From Adhaeretor mobilis (GTDB lineage Bacteria > Planctomycetota > Planctomycetia > Pirellulales > Lacipirellulaceae): 64,000 nucleotides of DNA. The stretch lies in the NCBI RefSeq assembly GCF_007741515.1, contig NZ_CP036263.1:4265178-4329177 (forward strand), in the 5' to 3' direction. The notes under the pieces are model-generated. The model saw only the letters and a list, made by a program, of their open reading frames with translations. It was not told where the DNA came from and ran no database searches. Position 1 is the first letter of the stretch; each line of letters starts with the position of its first letter. Position numbers and translations under genes: made by a program. Shown in pieces: positions 46,548-55,119 of the stretch.

Positions 46548-47024
46548 CTAGCTACCTCCACCTTCCCCCGCGATTGGTTCGTCTTCTAAGGCGATTGGCA
46601 TTTTCACCGTCATAACCGGGCACTTCGCTTGGCGAACGAGAGATTCTGCAACACTACCCATCAGAACCCGAAACGCGCCGGTTCTCCCGTGAGTTCCGAT
46701 AACAATGACGTCCGGCAGTTCTTGAGCAGCCAGCTGAAGAATCTGCTCGGCCGCTTCTCCACGCATGAACACATGCTCGTAGGGCACTTGAGGAGAGGCC
46801 GGTCGAACTTGCAGCAGTCGGTCGTATTGCTGACGGGCAATCTCATCGACTTTTGGCACGTAGCCATAGCCGACATTTCCGAACACCAACCCCGGTGTCT
46901 CATCATCAACATGGACCACCAACAACGTTGCCCCCGTAGCAGCCGCCAAAGTACTGGCGTACTCCAAGGCCAACTCGCTACTTGCGGAAAAGTCCGTAGC
47001 GTAGAGAATCTTGCCAAGTTTCAT
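46548..47024 (-). CDS. Universal stress protein, single domain
   Basis: A 158-residue UspA protein: MKLGKILYATDFSASSELALEYASTLAA, VIGTHGRTGAFRVLMGSVAESLVRQAKCPVMTVKMP. I chose ATG 47024 since AGAGGTGA lies just upstream; the open frame extends 33 bp further. It is closely related to the next Usp upstream (47069), which suggests a local duplication. Third-to-last gene of the leftward operon. Confidence 0.93.
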   Translation of the reverse strand: MKLGKILYATDFSASSELALEYASTLAAATGATLLVVHVDDETPGLVFGNVGYGYVPKVDEIARQQYDRLLQVRPASPQVPYEHVFMRGEAAEQILQLAAQELPDVIVIGTHGRTGAFRVLMGSVAESLVRQAKCPVMTVKMPIALEDEPIAGEGGGS

Positions 47025-47068
47025 GACATTCACCTCTAGGAAGGGGAGGGTGGGCAAGCAAGCGAGAA

Positions 47069-47605
47069 CTAGTGCAGGCTAAGCTTCGACTCGATGCCGG
47101 GCCCTCTATGAGTTGCCTGTTCTTGCTCTGCCTCGCTTTTTTTCGAACCTTCCTCAGAAGCCTCTGCAGGCGTAGGTTGCTTGACTGTCAGCACGGGGCA
47201 CTTCGCATTGCGCAGCACGCCTTCAGCAATACTTCCCATGAGCAGACGAGAGAGACCAGTTCGCCCGTGAGTGCCCATCACAATCAGATCGACCTGCTCA
47301 CGATCGGCAAGGCCAACGATTTCCTTCTCCGGTGGACCATTCAGGAAGCGGTGTTCCACTTGAACGTTTGACTTGGTTGGCTGGACCTGCTCAAGCAGTT
47401 TACGATTCGCTCTTTCAACCTCTGGTGAATAGTCCGGCATTGTCGCCATCCCAGCATATCCCGCCAGATAGATAGGAGTGTCGTTGAACACATGCGCGAT
47501 GATGAGCTTCGCTCCTGTTTCAGCAGCCAACGTCGACGCGTAACCAAGAGCAGCTTTGCTTGACTCAGAGAAATCGGTCGGTAGCAAAATTTTAATAATG
47601 TTCAT
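47069..47605 (-). CDS. Universal stress protein, single domain
   Basis: A 178-residue UspA protein (ATG 47605, AAGGAAAAGCC upstream): MNIIKILLPTDFSESSKAALGYASTLAAETGAKLIIAHVF and VMGTHGRTGLSRLLMGSIAEGVLRNAKCPVLTVKQP, with a charged C-terminal tail of about 30 residues (ASEEGSKKSEAEQEQATHRG) that the paralogues lack. It is the first gene of a Usp-Usp-CBS-Usp operon read from the sigma-54 promoter at 47688-47703. Confidence 0.93.
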   Translation of the reverse strand: MNIIKILLPTDFSESSKAALGYASTLAAETGAKLIIAHVFNDTPIYLAGYAGMATMPDYSPEVERANRKLLEQVQPTKSNVQVEHRFLNGPPEKEIVGLADREQVDLIVMGTHGRTGLSRLLMGSIAEGVLRNAKCPVLTVKQPTPAEASEEGSKKSEAEQEQATHRGPGIESKLSLH

Positions 47606-47687
47606 GGCTTTTCCTTCATGTTGATGTGGCAGTGACGACAAGGAGGGACTTGTCTTCCCAAGTCCGCCCTGCCTTGTTGACTACCAG

Positions 47688-47703
47688 AGCAAGAAACATG
47701 CCA
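47688..47703 (-). promoter_or_regulatory. Predicted sigma-54 promoter for the Usp-Usp-CBS-Usp operon
   Basis: The minus strand reads TGGCAT-GTTTC-TTGCT, one change from consensus. The dyad 47788-47803 is 84 bp upstream. It is 83 bp from the start codon at 47605. Confidence 0.75.
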
Positions 47704-47774
47704 AGCCACGCTGTACTCTTTCTACGAATTGGATCAGAATTTCCAAGAGCAAGAACGCACTTTGCACATCTATC

Positions 47775-47803
47775 CGCACAGTGCAGGTGTGCACTTCCGC
47801 ACA
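47775..47803. promoter_or_regulatory. Activator-binding dyad shared by divergent sigma-54 promoters
   Basis: 47788-47803 is TGTGCA-CTTC-CGCACA, a dyad with five of six arm pairs. An extra half-site CGCACA lies at 47775-47780. Both flanking promoters are exactly 84 bp away. Confidence 0.72.
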
Positions 47804-47887
47804 CATGTCCGAGTTGTGCTTAACTCGAAGTCGGATTTCCGCTGGTGTTTGGCAGGCTGCAGCTCCCTTCTAGGAATCCGTGCCAGT

Positions 47888-47903
47888 TGGAACACGGTTT
47901 GCC
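47888..47903 (+). promoter_or_regulatory. Predicted sigma-54 promoter for the small cytochrome gene
   Basis: TGGAAC-ACGGT-TTGCC matches the -24/-12 pattern with GG-N10-GC spacing. It lies 84 bp after the dyad and 55 bp before ATG 47959. Confidence 0.68.
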
Positions 47904-47958
47904 TTCTCTGTGGCTGTTCGCAACTTTGCAGGTACCATACAAGCCTCAGGAGCCACTG

Positions 47959-48423
47959 ATGAAAATTGCTATAGCTGGGTTGGTCGCGTTTTCCTTTGCT
48001 TTCTTTACTCAGGTCGTGGGTCAGGATCAGCCCACCGGAGATGATGCGAAGGGGACGACCAAGGCAGTCACCAAAGAGATTGATGAGCCCATTGAGTTTA
48101 ACGTCTGGATGGATGTGAAGCTCGAGCAATCTCAGCAACTTCTAGCTGGCTTGGCTCAAGGTGATTTTCCAGCGATTGCGAAGAGTGCTCAGCAACTTCA
48201 GGCGCTGAGCAAGATCGAAGGGTTTGTGCGTCGCGGATTTCCAGGCTACGGAACGCAACTACGTTCGTTTGAGTTCGCCGTCGAAGAAATCGAACGCCAA
48301 GCCAAGAAAGAGAGCATCGAGGGAGTTGCCCTAGGTTTTCAGCAACTCACATTGAGCTGCGTAAATTGTCACAAGCAATTAAGGCAGCCTGCAATGGATC
48401 CCAATGAAGTTACGGCCGAATGA
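47959..48423 (+). CDS. Small exported c-type cytochrome (cytochrome c'-like)
   Basis: A 154-residue protein. ATG 47959 follows CAGGAG at proper distance and starts a signal peptide (MKIAIAGLVAFSFAFFTQVVGQ). The mature part is mostly helical and carries one heme site near the C-terminus, CVNCHK (134-138), in the position expected for cytochrome c'/c556-like four-helix bundles. It should reside in the periplasm as an electron carrier or NO/O2-binding protein. It is read divergently from the Usp operon from its own sigma-54 promoter. Confidence 0.8.
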   Translation: MKIAIAGLVAFSFAFFTQVVGQDQPTGDDAKGTTKAVTKEIDEPIEFNVWMDVKLEQSQQLLAGLAQGDFPAIAKSAQQLQALSKIEGFVRRGFPGYGTQLRSFEFAVEEIERQAKKESIEGVALGFQQLTLSCVNCHKQLRQPAMDPNEVTAE

Positions 48424-48609
48424 CACTGACCTGTTGTGACACTACGGTCCGTGGAGATGGCCTGGAGGTTGAGCGTGTAAGGCAACCGACATTCACCTGC
48501 AGGCCTGGCCATAAACATTTGTCATAAAACAACTTATGAAGTGGCGGGCATATTCTCTTCGCGGACGCATCCCTGTTGACGCCGATGCAAGAAATTTCTT
48601 GCTTTCCCT

Positions 48610-48621
48610 GCGGCATGCCGC
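48610..48621. promoter_or_regulatory. Perfect 12-bp palindrome upstream of PEP-CTERM gene
   Basis: GCGGCATGCCGC is a perfect palindrome, and GCATGCC recurs twice within the next 45 bp (CGCATGCCTTCAGCGG, CCGCATGCCCTGCAGG). It could be an operator or a hairpin. Function unknown. Confidence 0.35.
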
Positions 48622-48688
48622 TACAGTAACCCGCATGCCTTCAGCGGAAGGCCGCATGCCCTGCAGGCCATGAATTGAGGAATTGGTC

Positions 48689-49453
48689 ATGACTCGTCTA
48701 ATTGCAAGTAGTCTCTTCGTTGGTCTCTTCTCCGTCTTGGCGACCACAGTCGGCCTTAAATCGGCCACAGCGGACATCGTGATCGACGGCAGCCCGCCAG
48801 CATCTGCGCCGGGTACGGTACCTTTTGGACTCGCAGGAGGATCCGGGCTAGATGTACTGGACAATTATATAATCTCCTATACCGGGATCAATCTCGCGGC
48901 CACCGAAAACCTTTATTTCGGCATCGCTAACCACTCGGTCAAGACTGGATACTCAATGGATGGGGGAGGGATTACTGGCGATGAGATTTTTAGGTTTGTT
49001 TCAGCCAGCGGTAATTCGCTCGTTTACTCCGGGGAAACGACTATTAAGTTTGATGGCTCAAACCCGCCGGCAGACTATGCTTCGCCGACGCGATTTACAC
49101 TTACTTTCACTGGAACAGGGTCGTTCGTAGAAGACGGCACAACCACTGGCTTGTCGAATCCAAACGGCGATGTGGGTGCGCTGTGGCATGTCCAGGGTGA
49201 TTTCTCTGTCAGTCTCTTAATGGAGGCAACGGCGCCTCCTGGTGATACAAATGCCGGCAATTTCGAACCTGGCCGCGATCTATTCAACCGATTGGGGACA
49301 TTGAGCACCACCGAAACTGATTCGTCAATCGATTTCGGCTTCTATTACGAAAGCGTCGCGGTCCCCGAGGCGTCTTCATTCCTTTGCCTAGGCCTCGTGG
49401 CATTGGCGGCAGGTGGTTGGCAACAAATGCGGCGAATACCTCTACCGCGTTAG
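48689..49453 (+). CDS. PEP-CTERM exported protein (PEA variant)
   Basis: A 254-residue protein with signal peptide (RLIASSLFVGLFSVLATTVGLKSATA), a Gly/Ser/Thr-rich beta domain of unknown family, and a tail VAVPEASSFLCLGLVALAAGGWQQMRRIPLPR, a PEP-CTERM signal with Ala in place of the second Pro. ATG 48689 follows GAGG. It is out of place within the redox-stress island and may be an unrelated insertion or a surface protein made under the same conditions; no sigma-54 element was found in front of it. Confidence 0.8.
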   Translation: MTRLIASSLFVGLFSVLATTVGLKSATADIVIDGSPPASAPGTVPFGLAGGSGLDVLDNYIISYTGINLAATENLYFGIANHSVKTGYSMDGGGITGDEIFRFVSASGNSLVYSGETTIKFDGSNPPADYASPTRFTLTFTGTGSFVEDGTTTGLSNPNGDVGALWHVQGDFSVSLLMEATAPPGDTNAGNFEPGRDLFNRLGTLSTTETDSSIDFGFYYESVAVPEASSFLCLGLVALAAGGWQQMRRIPLPR

Positions 49454-49658
49454 TCGAGGAATAGAAGGGGCGTGCGGTGCCAGACGGATCTCTGGGCATC
49501 ACACTCGGCCAAACCCTAGAATTTGGTCTAGGAGGAAGGCTTGCCAGTTACGTCGATACGGCTAAAGATGGTTAGCTGTGCAGTTTATGACTCGGGTCTA
49601 GACTGCTTCAGCTTGCGCATCTCTCCGATGTCGCGTTGTTTCCACCGACTGGCCAACT

Positions 49659-51494
49659 ATGGACCCTTCCTCAACTGAACGAGAGTTTGGGCGCATTCTC
49701 GAAGAATCACTCAATGAGATCTTTATTTTCGATGCTGTTACTTTGCAGTTCTTGCAAGTCAATCGAGGAGGTCGAGAGAACCTGGGCATGACGATCCAGG
49801 AGCTGCGCGAGCTGACTCCGGTCGATATCAAGCCTCATATGACTCGTGAATCGTTTGAGGCACTGATCCAGCCGCTACGCAATGGCTCCCAGGAGACTCT
49901 TGTCTTTGACACACTCCATCGACGTAAGAATGGATCCGACTACGAAGTTGAAGTGCATTTGCAATTAGCGTCGTTTCATGACCTACCAGCCTTTGTCGCG
50001 ACCATACTTGACACGACCAAACGCAACCAAGTGGCCAATGATTTACGCGTGCGAAACCGCGCTATTGAGTCCGTTGGCGTAGGAGTGGTCATCAGCGACG
50101 CTTCGCAGCACGACATGCCCATTATCTATTGCAACCACGCGTTTGAGAGAATTACAGGCTACGGAACTCAAGAGGTGATCGGTCGCAATTGTCGATTTCT
50201 ACAACAAGACGACCGTGACCAGGAAGCTCGGCATACGATCCGTGAGACTCTACACAGTGGCGAAGAGTGCCGCGTACTCCTCCGTAACTATCGCAAGGAT
50301 GGCCAACTTTTTTGGAATGATTTACTGATCTCTCCAGTAAAAAACTCGGCGGGTGTCGTCACTCACTACGTCGGTCTCTGCAATGATCTCACTCAGCGAA
50401 TTAGAGCCGAAGTAGAAAAGTCCGATAGAGAAACACGCCTGCAGGCGATCCTCAACACGGCAGTCGAGGCGATCATTACCATCGACGAGTGGGGAGTCTG
50501 CGAATCACTCAATCCTGCAGCAGAGACTATGTTTGGTTATAGCGTGAAGGAGGTCATTGGTCAGAATATTTCTATGCTCATGCCTTCGCCCTACAGGGAA
50601 GAGCACGACCAATATCTACAGAACTATCTGCGTACTGGTGAAAAGAAGATCATCGGAATCGGTCGCGAAGTCGTTGGGAGGCGAAAGAGTGGCGAAGAGT
50701 TTCCTATGGAGCTGTCCGTAAGTGAAGTGCGGCTTAAAGAAACGCGACTGTTTACAGGGATGGTCCGCGATGTCACAGAACTCAAGCATGCGCAGCAACA
50801 GCTTATTCAAGCGGAACGACTTACTGCCCTAGGTGAAGCGACGGCTCGCCTGGCACACGAGAGCCGCAATTCATTACAACGCATCCAGATCGCCGTTGAG
50901 ACGGCACGGCTCCACTGCGACGAGCATCAACTGCTCGTAGACCAACTCAATTCTATTGAGAATGCTAGCGATAGACTTCATGCCTTACATGAAGAGGTGC
51001 GCAACTATGCGGCACCGTTAAATCTTGAGTTTGAAGAGACGACCCTCGCGAAGGTATGGCGAAGCGCCTGGAGCGCAACCCAACACCTCAGGCAAGGCCG
51101 GCAAGTCCATCTCATAGAGCAAATTCCCACAGACCAAATATACTGCCGCGTCGATCGGTTTCGATTCGAGCAGGTGTTTCGCAATCTATTTGAGAACGCT
51201 CTTGTCGCTTGCTCCGACCCGGTGGAGATCGCCATTAGTGTGACAGAAACGCACACCCCACTGGGCGATAAATGGCGCCTCTCGATTCAAGACAACGGCG
51301 TTGGCCTCGATGAGCAGCAAAGGCGTCGGGTCTTTGAGCCCTTTTTTACAACGAAGGCAAAAGGCACAGGGTTGGGCATGGCAATTGCCCAACGTATCGT
51401 CGAAGCTCATGGAGGCACGATTTCCGTGGGCTCGGGTTTCCTGGGCTCTGGGCAGCGGAACGGGGCAGAGTTCATCATTGAAATTTCTCGATAG
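49659..51494 (+). CDS. Histidine kinase with LOV and FixL-like heme-PAS domains
   Basis: A 611-residue soluble kinase. PAS1: about residues 9-125. PAS2, about 133-250, is a LOV domain: NCRFLQ with the photoactive Cys178, preceded by PIIYCNHAFERITGY and followed by NYRKDGQLFWNDLLISPV and HYVG, all hallmarks of FMN-binding blue-light sensors. PAS3, about 260-380, resembles the FixL heme-PAS: IGQNISMLMPSPYREEHDQY (proximal His316) and KKIIGIGREVVGRRKSGEEF, where Arg336 falls on the O2-sensing Arg220 of Bradyrhizobium FixL. Then HisKA with LAHESRN (His400) and a HATPase (FENALVA, DNGVGLDE, GTGLGMAI). It should phosphorylate the neighbouring receivers and perhaps the NtrC-type regulator. Confidence 0.93.
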   Translation: MDPSSTEREFGRILEESLNEIFIFDAVTLQFLQVNRGGRENLGMTIQELRELTPVDIKPHMTRESFEALIQPLRNGSQETLVFDTLHRRKNGSDYEVEVHLQLASFHDLPAFVATILDTTKRNQVANDLRVRNRAIESVGVGVVISDASQHDMPIIYCNHAFERITGYGTQEVIGRNCRFLQQDDRDQEARHTIRETLHSGEECRVLLRNYRKDGQLFWNDLLISPVKNSAGVVTHYVGLCNDLTQRIRAEVEKSDRETRLQAILNTAVEAIITIDEWGVCESLNPAAETMFGYSVKEVIGQNISMLMPSPYREEHDQYLQNYLRTGEKKIIGIGREVVGRRKSGEEFPMELSVSEVRLKETRLFTGMVRDVTELKHAQQQLIQAERLTALGEATARLAHESRNSLQRIQIAVETARLHCDEHQLLVDQLNSIENASDRLHALHEEVRNYAAPLNLEFEETTLAKVWRSAWSATQHLRQGRQVHLIEQIPTDQIYCRVDRFRFEQVFRNLFENALVACSDPVEIAISVTETHTPLGDKWRLSIQDNGVGLDEQQRRRVFEPFFTTKAKGTGLGMAIAQRIVEAHGGTISVGSGFLGSGQRNGAEFIIEISR

Positions 51495-51518
51495 TCGCCA
51501 CCACCATTCTCTTCAGAA

Positions 51519-51896
51519 ATGTGCAAGTCCCTAAGAATCGCCATTGCAGACGACGAGCCGGAAGTACTGGAGTACTTTTCCGGGGTCTTGCGTAGCCTAG
51601 GCCATCAAGTTGTGATTCAGGCGTCCAACGGACGTGAACTATTAGATGCCTGCCGGACAGACCGGCCACAATTGCTAATCACGGACATCGGGATGGACAA
51701 AATTCCAGGCATTGAGGCGATGCGTGCACTATCAGCGAATGTTCCCATGCCAACCATTCTTATCTCAGCCCTCTCGGAAGGGGACGAGTCACTATCAGAA
51801 TCTGACGCTCAGGTTCTCGCATTCCTCAGTAAGCCCGTCAAACTTGCCACTTTCACAGGTGCTGTCAAAGTAGCGGTTGATCACATACTGCAGTAG
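51519..51896 (+). CDS. Single-domain response regulator
   Basis: A 125-residue receiver domain: IAIADDEPEVLEYF (acidic pair), LLITDIGMD (phospho-Asp56), TILISALSEG and FLSKPVK (Lys). It has no output domain, so it probably passes phosphate on or works by protein contact. It starts 24 bp after the LOV/heme kinase gene and is presumably its direct partner in one operon. Confidence 0.93.
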   Translation: MCKSLRIAIADDEPEVLEYFSGVLRSLGHQVVIQASNGRELLDACRTDRPQLLITDIGMDKIPGIEAMRALSANVPMPTILISALSEGDESLSESDAQVLAFLSKPVKLATFTGAVKVAVDHILQ

Positions 51897-51925
51897 ACGA
51901 TCCTCTGCAATGTTGCCCGAGTTTC

Positions 51926-51961
51926 TGTGCTCAATCGCTCAGAGTTACGCGATATCGCACA
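51926..51961. promoter_or_regulatory. Predicted activator sites upstream of the second BON gene
   Basis: Two degenerate copies of the dyad: 51926-51941 TGTGCT-CAAT-CGCTCA and 51946-51961 TACGCG-ATAT-CGCACA, 20 bp apart. The first is 82 bp before the promoter at 52024. Confidence 0.55.
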
Positions 51962-52023
51962 TCTTCTTGGGTACTGCGATCCGGGAAATCAGCAGTCATA
52001 GCCATCTCGTGGGCAATCGTAAT

Positions 52024-52039
52024 TGGCGCAAAACTTGCG
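52024..52039 (+). promoter_or_regulatory. Predicted sigma-54 promoter for BON and receiver genes
   Basis: TGGCGC-AAAAC-TTGCG matches the -24/-12 pattern with correct spacing. It is 93 bp before ATG 52133. Confidence 0.65.
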
Positions 52040-52132
52040 ATTGTTCTGGACGGCCTACCTGATGGTCCTTCTGGGTCGATTAGCCATATTCGGCTCACAC
52101 AAACAGATTGCCGAGCGAAAGGAACTTGCCGT

Positions 52133-52399
52133 ATGATTGCCCAATCTAGTCAAACTAAAATTGCTGTAGAGCCTAACGTTCCCGCCTCCCCAGTCGAGGA
52201 CCGGTGCTTGATTTCGGAAGTGTTACGTCGAAACGGTCACCACGGCCTAATCGATGTTAACTGCGACCTTCGCGAAGGCATGGCTATCCTGCACGGTAGA
52301 GTGTCTCGCTACTACCTCAAGCAAATGGCACAGGAGATCGCCAAGCATTCAAATGGAGTGGAGGCTGTCGTGAACCGAATTCAGGTGTGCTCTGCCTGA
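52133..52399 (+). CDS. Small BON-domain protein
   Basis: An 88-residue protein with one BON domain (LIDVNCDLREGMAILHGRVSRYYLKQMAQEIAKHSNGVEAVVNRIQV). It has the same length as the BON protein at 6873 and shares the KQMAQEI helix, so the two are paralogues. AAAGGA precedes ATG 52133. It is read from a predicted sigma-54 promoter together with the receiver gene 89 bp downstream. Confidence 0.87.
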   Translation: MIAQSSQTKIAVEPNVPASPVEDRCLISEVLRRNGHHGLIDVNCDLREGMAILHGRVSRYYLKQMAQEIAKHSNGVEAVVNRIQVCSA

Positions 52400-52488
52400 C
52401 GATTAGCGGCCATGAATATCATCCCTCCATTACTCCTGCGAAGGCTACAACGGAGTAATGCCTTATCGTGAACCTAACGAGAAGAGAA

Positions 52489-52878
52489 ATGTCGAAGAAT
52501 CTTTCCCTCCTTATCGTGGATAGTAACCGCCGTACCCTCGACACCATGACAAAATGGTTTCTGCAGCGTGGCCACCAGGTGACGGCAGTAATGCACCCAC
52601 GCCAGGCGCTCGAAGCGGCCACATTTCGGGATTATGATGCTGCCGTAATTGAGCAGGCGCTCCCAGAAAAAAGCGGGCTGCAATTGATGCGTAAACTGAG
52701 AGGCTTAGTCGGTGACCTGAGAGTAATCCTACTTTCTAGCGACCCCAACAGCCTAACGCGACAAGAGGCCTTGCAGTGCGGAGCTCATGAACTCCTTTAC
52801 AAGACTTGCCAACTGCGAGAGATCGACAGTTGCCTAACCGATACTGCTCCGGCTGTTGAAGAGTTCGAGGTCACTTAG
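52489..52878 (+). CDS. Atypical receiver protein (Glu at the phospho-acceptor position)
   Basis: A 129-residue receiver-like protein. ATG 52489 follows GAGAAGAGAA; GTG 52468 is in frame. The fold is clear (LSLLIVDSNRRTLDTMTKWFLQRGHQV; VILLSSDPNSL; LLYKTCQ), but the phosphorylated Asp is replaced by Glu55 (DAAVIEQALPEKSG) and the second acidic residue of the active-site pair by Ser. This suggests a receiver that cannot be phosphorylated normally and may be permanently active-like or purely structural. Located after the BON gene in a predicted sigma-54 unit. Confidence 0.85.
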   Translation: MSKNLSLLIVDSNRRTLDTMTKWFLQRGHQVTAVMHPRQALEAATFRDYDAAVIEQALPEKSGLQLMRKLRGLVGDLRVILLSSDPNSLTRQEALQCGAHELLYKTCQLREIDSCLTDTAPAVEEFEVT

Positions 52879-52951
52879 GACAACATCAACTTGCTGGTGG
52901 TTTAAAAGCCTGACCGGAGGCTGCAAATAACATTTACTCCAGCATAACCCT

Positions 52952-53719
52952 CTAGGCGATTCCGCCGAGTAACAAACCGACTCCATAAGCCAGCACTGCT
53001 GCTCCGCCTCCGATCGCCAACGTTTCGATTCCAGCTCGATACCAAGATTGGTCGACAAACCACGATTTGGACGCACCAACTAAAAAGAACGCAAAGGCGG
53101 TCAGAAGCGTACTTGCCGCGTAAGGGTTGGCAATTTCAACGGAAGACACCGAATTAAAGATAAATGCTAAGAGAGGTATCAATCCCACTACGATGAAGGC
53201 TATGAAAGTCATGATTGCTGCTCGAAGCGCTGAGGGTCCTTCCAATGGCAGGCCTAGCTCCTCAACTAGCATCGTATCGACCCACCGCTTTCGATCCGCG
53301 GTGATCACATCAACGACCCCTTCAAGTTGATCTCCTTCGAACCCCTTGATGGCGAAGATTTGACGGATCTCTTCGCGTTCTCCTTCGGGGTAATCCGTGA
53401 TGTGACTCTCTTCAACACGGCGAGCTTTCCGACGAAGCTCTTCTTCCGTCTTGGTACCTAGGTAATTGCTGGCTGCCATACTGAACCCATCGCCAACAAG
53501 GTTAGCCAGACCTAGGACAATGATTACACCAGTCGATAGCCCGGCCCCAGCGACTCCAGAGACGACGGCAAAAGTAGTCACCGCCCCATCAATCGCGCCA
53601 TACACGAAATCCCGCAGATAACTATGAGTCGCAGGTGCTGCGAGACGTTCGTGAATCAGCTCGGGGGTGTGCGAGGCTGCCAAGTCGTCGGACCCTGGCG
53701 CAGTCGTTGAGGGCACCAT
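52952..53719 (-). CDS. VIT1/CCC1 family Fe/Mn transporter
   Basis: A 255-residue membrane protein of the vacuolar iron transporter family with five predicted helices. RDFVYGAIDGAVTTFAVVSGVAGAGLSTGVIIVLGLANLVGDGFSMAASNYLGTKTEEEL is the conserved first half, with the cytoplasmic metal-binding helix segment (EESHITDYPEGEREEIRQIF) between helices 2 and 3. It likely exports Fe2+ or Mn2+ from the cytoplasm. Its ATG overlaps the TAA of the NtrC-type regulator gene (TAATG), so translation is coupled. Confidence 0.9.
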   Translation of the reverse strand: MVPSTTAPGSDDLAASHTPELIHERLAAPATHSYLRDFVYGAIDGAVTTFAVVSGVAGAGLSTGVIIVLGLANLVGDGFSMAASNYLGTKTEEELRRKARRVEESHITDYPEGEREEIRQIFAIKGFEGDQLEGVVDVITADRKRWVDTMLVEELGLPLEGPSALRAAIMTFIAFIVVGLIPLLAFIFNSVSSVEIANPYAASTLLTAFAFFLVGASKSWFVDQSWYRAGIETLAIGGGAAVLAYGVGLLLGGIA

Positions 53720-55080
53720 TAGTGACTCTCGCTATGAAGTTCGCTCGGCTTGATATTGTACTTTTCAATCAAGCGGTACAAGCTGCGGCGACTCACGCCT
53801 AACGTTTTGGCAGACTGCAGCTTGTTGCCGTTTTCTTCCTGGAGCGCCTGAACGACGCGAGCCCGAGTGAGCGAAGCAAGATCGGCATCGGACCGAACTG
53901 CCGCTGATTGCAGAGAATGCGGTGCGTTTAGCACTTCTGGCGGAAGATTCTCCTGCCTTAGAATTTCATCGTCCGCTAACAGCTTGGCACGATCGATGGC
54001 ATTTATGAGTTGCCTCACATTTCCCGGCCACGAGAACTCTGTAAGGATCTTGCAGAACTCGGGTCCGAACTCCCAACCGTGCCCGGCGAAATGGTTAGCC
54101 AGCAGAAGCACATCATCGCCGCGCTCTCGCAGTGGCGGCAACACGAACGACATCACGTTAATACGGTAGTAGAGATCTTCTCGAAACCGCTTCTCCGCGA
54201 CTTCTGTGGCCATGTCACGGTTGGTTGCTGCAATAATCCTCACATCGACACGTCGCTCCTTGAGCGAGCCTACTCTTCTTAGTGAGCCGTCTTCCAAGAC
54301 ACGCAGTAGCTTGGGTTGCAACGCTGGTGCAAGCTCTCCGATCTCGTCAATGAACAACGTCCCGCCATCGGCGACCTCAAACAAACCTGGCTTGGTGTTC
54401 GCTGCTCCCGTAAACGCTCCCTTTTCATGACCAAAGAGTTCGCTTTCCAAGAGTTGCTCTGGCAACGCAGCGCAATTGACCACGACGAGCGGGTGGCTGG
54501 CTCTGCTACTGGCTTCGTGCAGGGCACGGGCGACCAACTCTTTGCCAGTGCCACTCTCACCTTGGATAAGAATAGGCTTGTCACTGGGGGCAACGCGGGC
54601 AATAAGCCTAAAGACTTCCTCCATTGCAGCCGATTCACCAACCATGCTGCCCTTTGGCGCATTCCGTTCGATGAGTGTGCGTAGCCGTCGGTTTTCGTTG
54701 CGCATTCGACCTGCTTCTGCCGCCTTGCCTATCACTGCCTCTAGTTGGCTGAGCTTGGTAGGTTTGGTTAAAAAGTCGTATGCACCCATCTTCATCGCGT
54801 GGACAGCCTTTTCCACGGTTCCTTCGCCAGTCAGTAAGACGACTTGCGTTTCGGCACTGTCTGCACGAAGCTTTTCTAATAGCTCAATACCCGTCATCCC
54901 CGACATGACCATATCTAACAGCACCACGTCGAAGGCATGATTCTGCAACTTCTCCAGGGCAATCTCTGCGCTCTCCGCTTGGTCAACGTGATGCCCGAGT
55001 TGGAAGAAATAGTTAGCGAAACCTTGGCGAAGTTCGTCGTCGTCATCGACGAATAAGAGATCAAGACTAGCACTGCTCAT
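53719..55080 (-). CDS. NtrC-family response regulator (sigma-54 activator)
   Basis: A 453-residue three-domain activator: receiver 1-120 (VDDDDE, phospho-Asp56 in [10 protein letters not shown]), AAA+ domain about 145-370 with Walker A GESGTGK (174-180), the sigma-54-contacting GAFTGA loop (221-226), [12 protein letters not shown] (Walker B) and [19 protein letters not shown], and a C-terminal Fis-type helix-turn-helix ([24 protein letters not shown]). It activates sigma-54 RNA polymerase from upstream dyads. Its operon (DHOD-like, this gene, VIT1) begins with a predicted sigma-54 promoter at 56159, implying positive autoregulation. It is the natural candidate for binding TGTGCG-N4-CGCACA. 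Confidence 0.96.
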   Translation of the reverse strand: MSSASLDLLFVDDDDELRQGFANYFFQLGHHVDQAESAEIALEKLQNHAFDVVLLDMVMSGMTGIELLEKLRADSAETQVVLLTGEGTVEKAVHAMKMGAYDFLTKPTKLSQLEAVIGKAAEAGRMRNENRRLRTLIERNAPKGSMVGESAAMEEVFRLIARVAPSDKPILIQGESGTGKELVARALHEASSRASHPLVVVNCAALPEQLLESELFGHEKGAFTGAANTKPGLFEVADGGTLFIDEIGELAPALQPKLLRVLEDGSLRRVGSLKERRVDVRIIAATNRDMATEVAEKRFREDLYYRINVMSFVLPPLRERGDDVLLLANHFAGHGWEFGPEFCKILTEFSWPGNVRQLINAIDRAKLLADDEILRQENLPPEVLNAPHSLQSAAVRSDADLASLTRARVVQALQEENGNKLQSAKTLGVSRRSLYRLIEKYNIKPSELHSESH

Positions 55081-55119
55081 GTTGGAATTTCAAATGACGT
55101 AGATTGGTTCTGGGAAGGA

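Noticed and set aside
49530..49550. Possible sigma-54 element before the LOV/heme kinase gene (AGGAGG-AAGGC-TTGCC)
   Set aside because: The -24 box is poor and may simply be a purine-rich stretch; no dyad is found 60-100 bp upstream.
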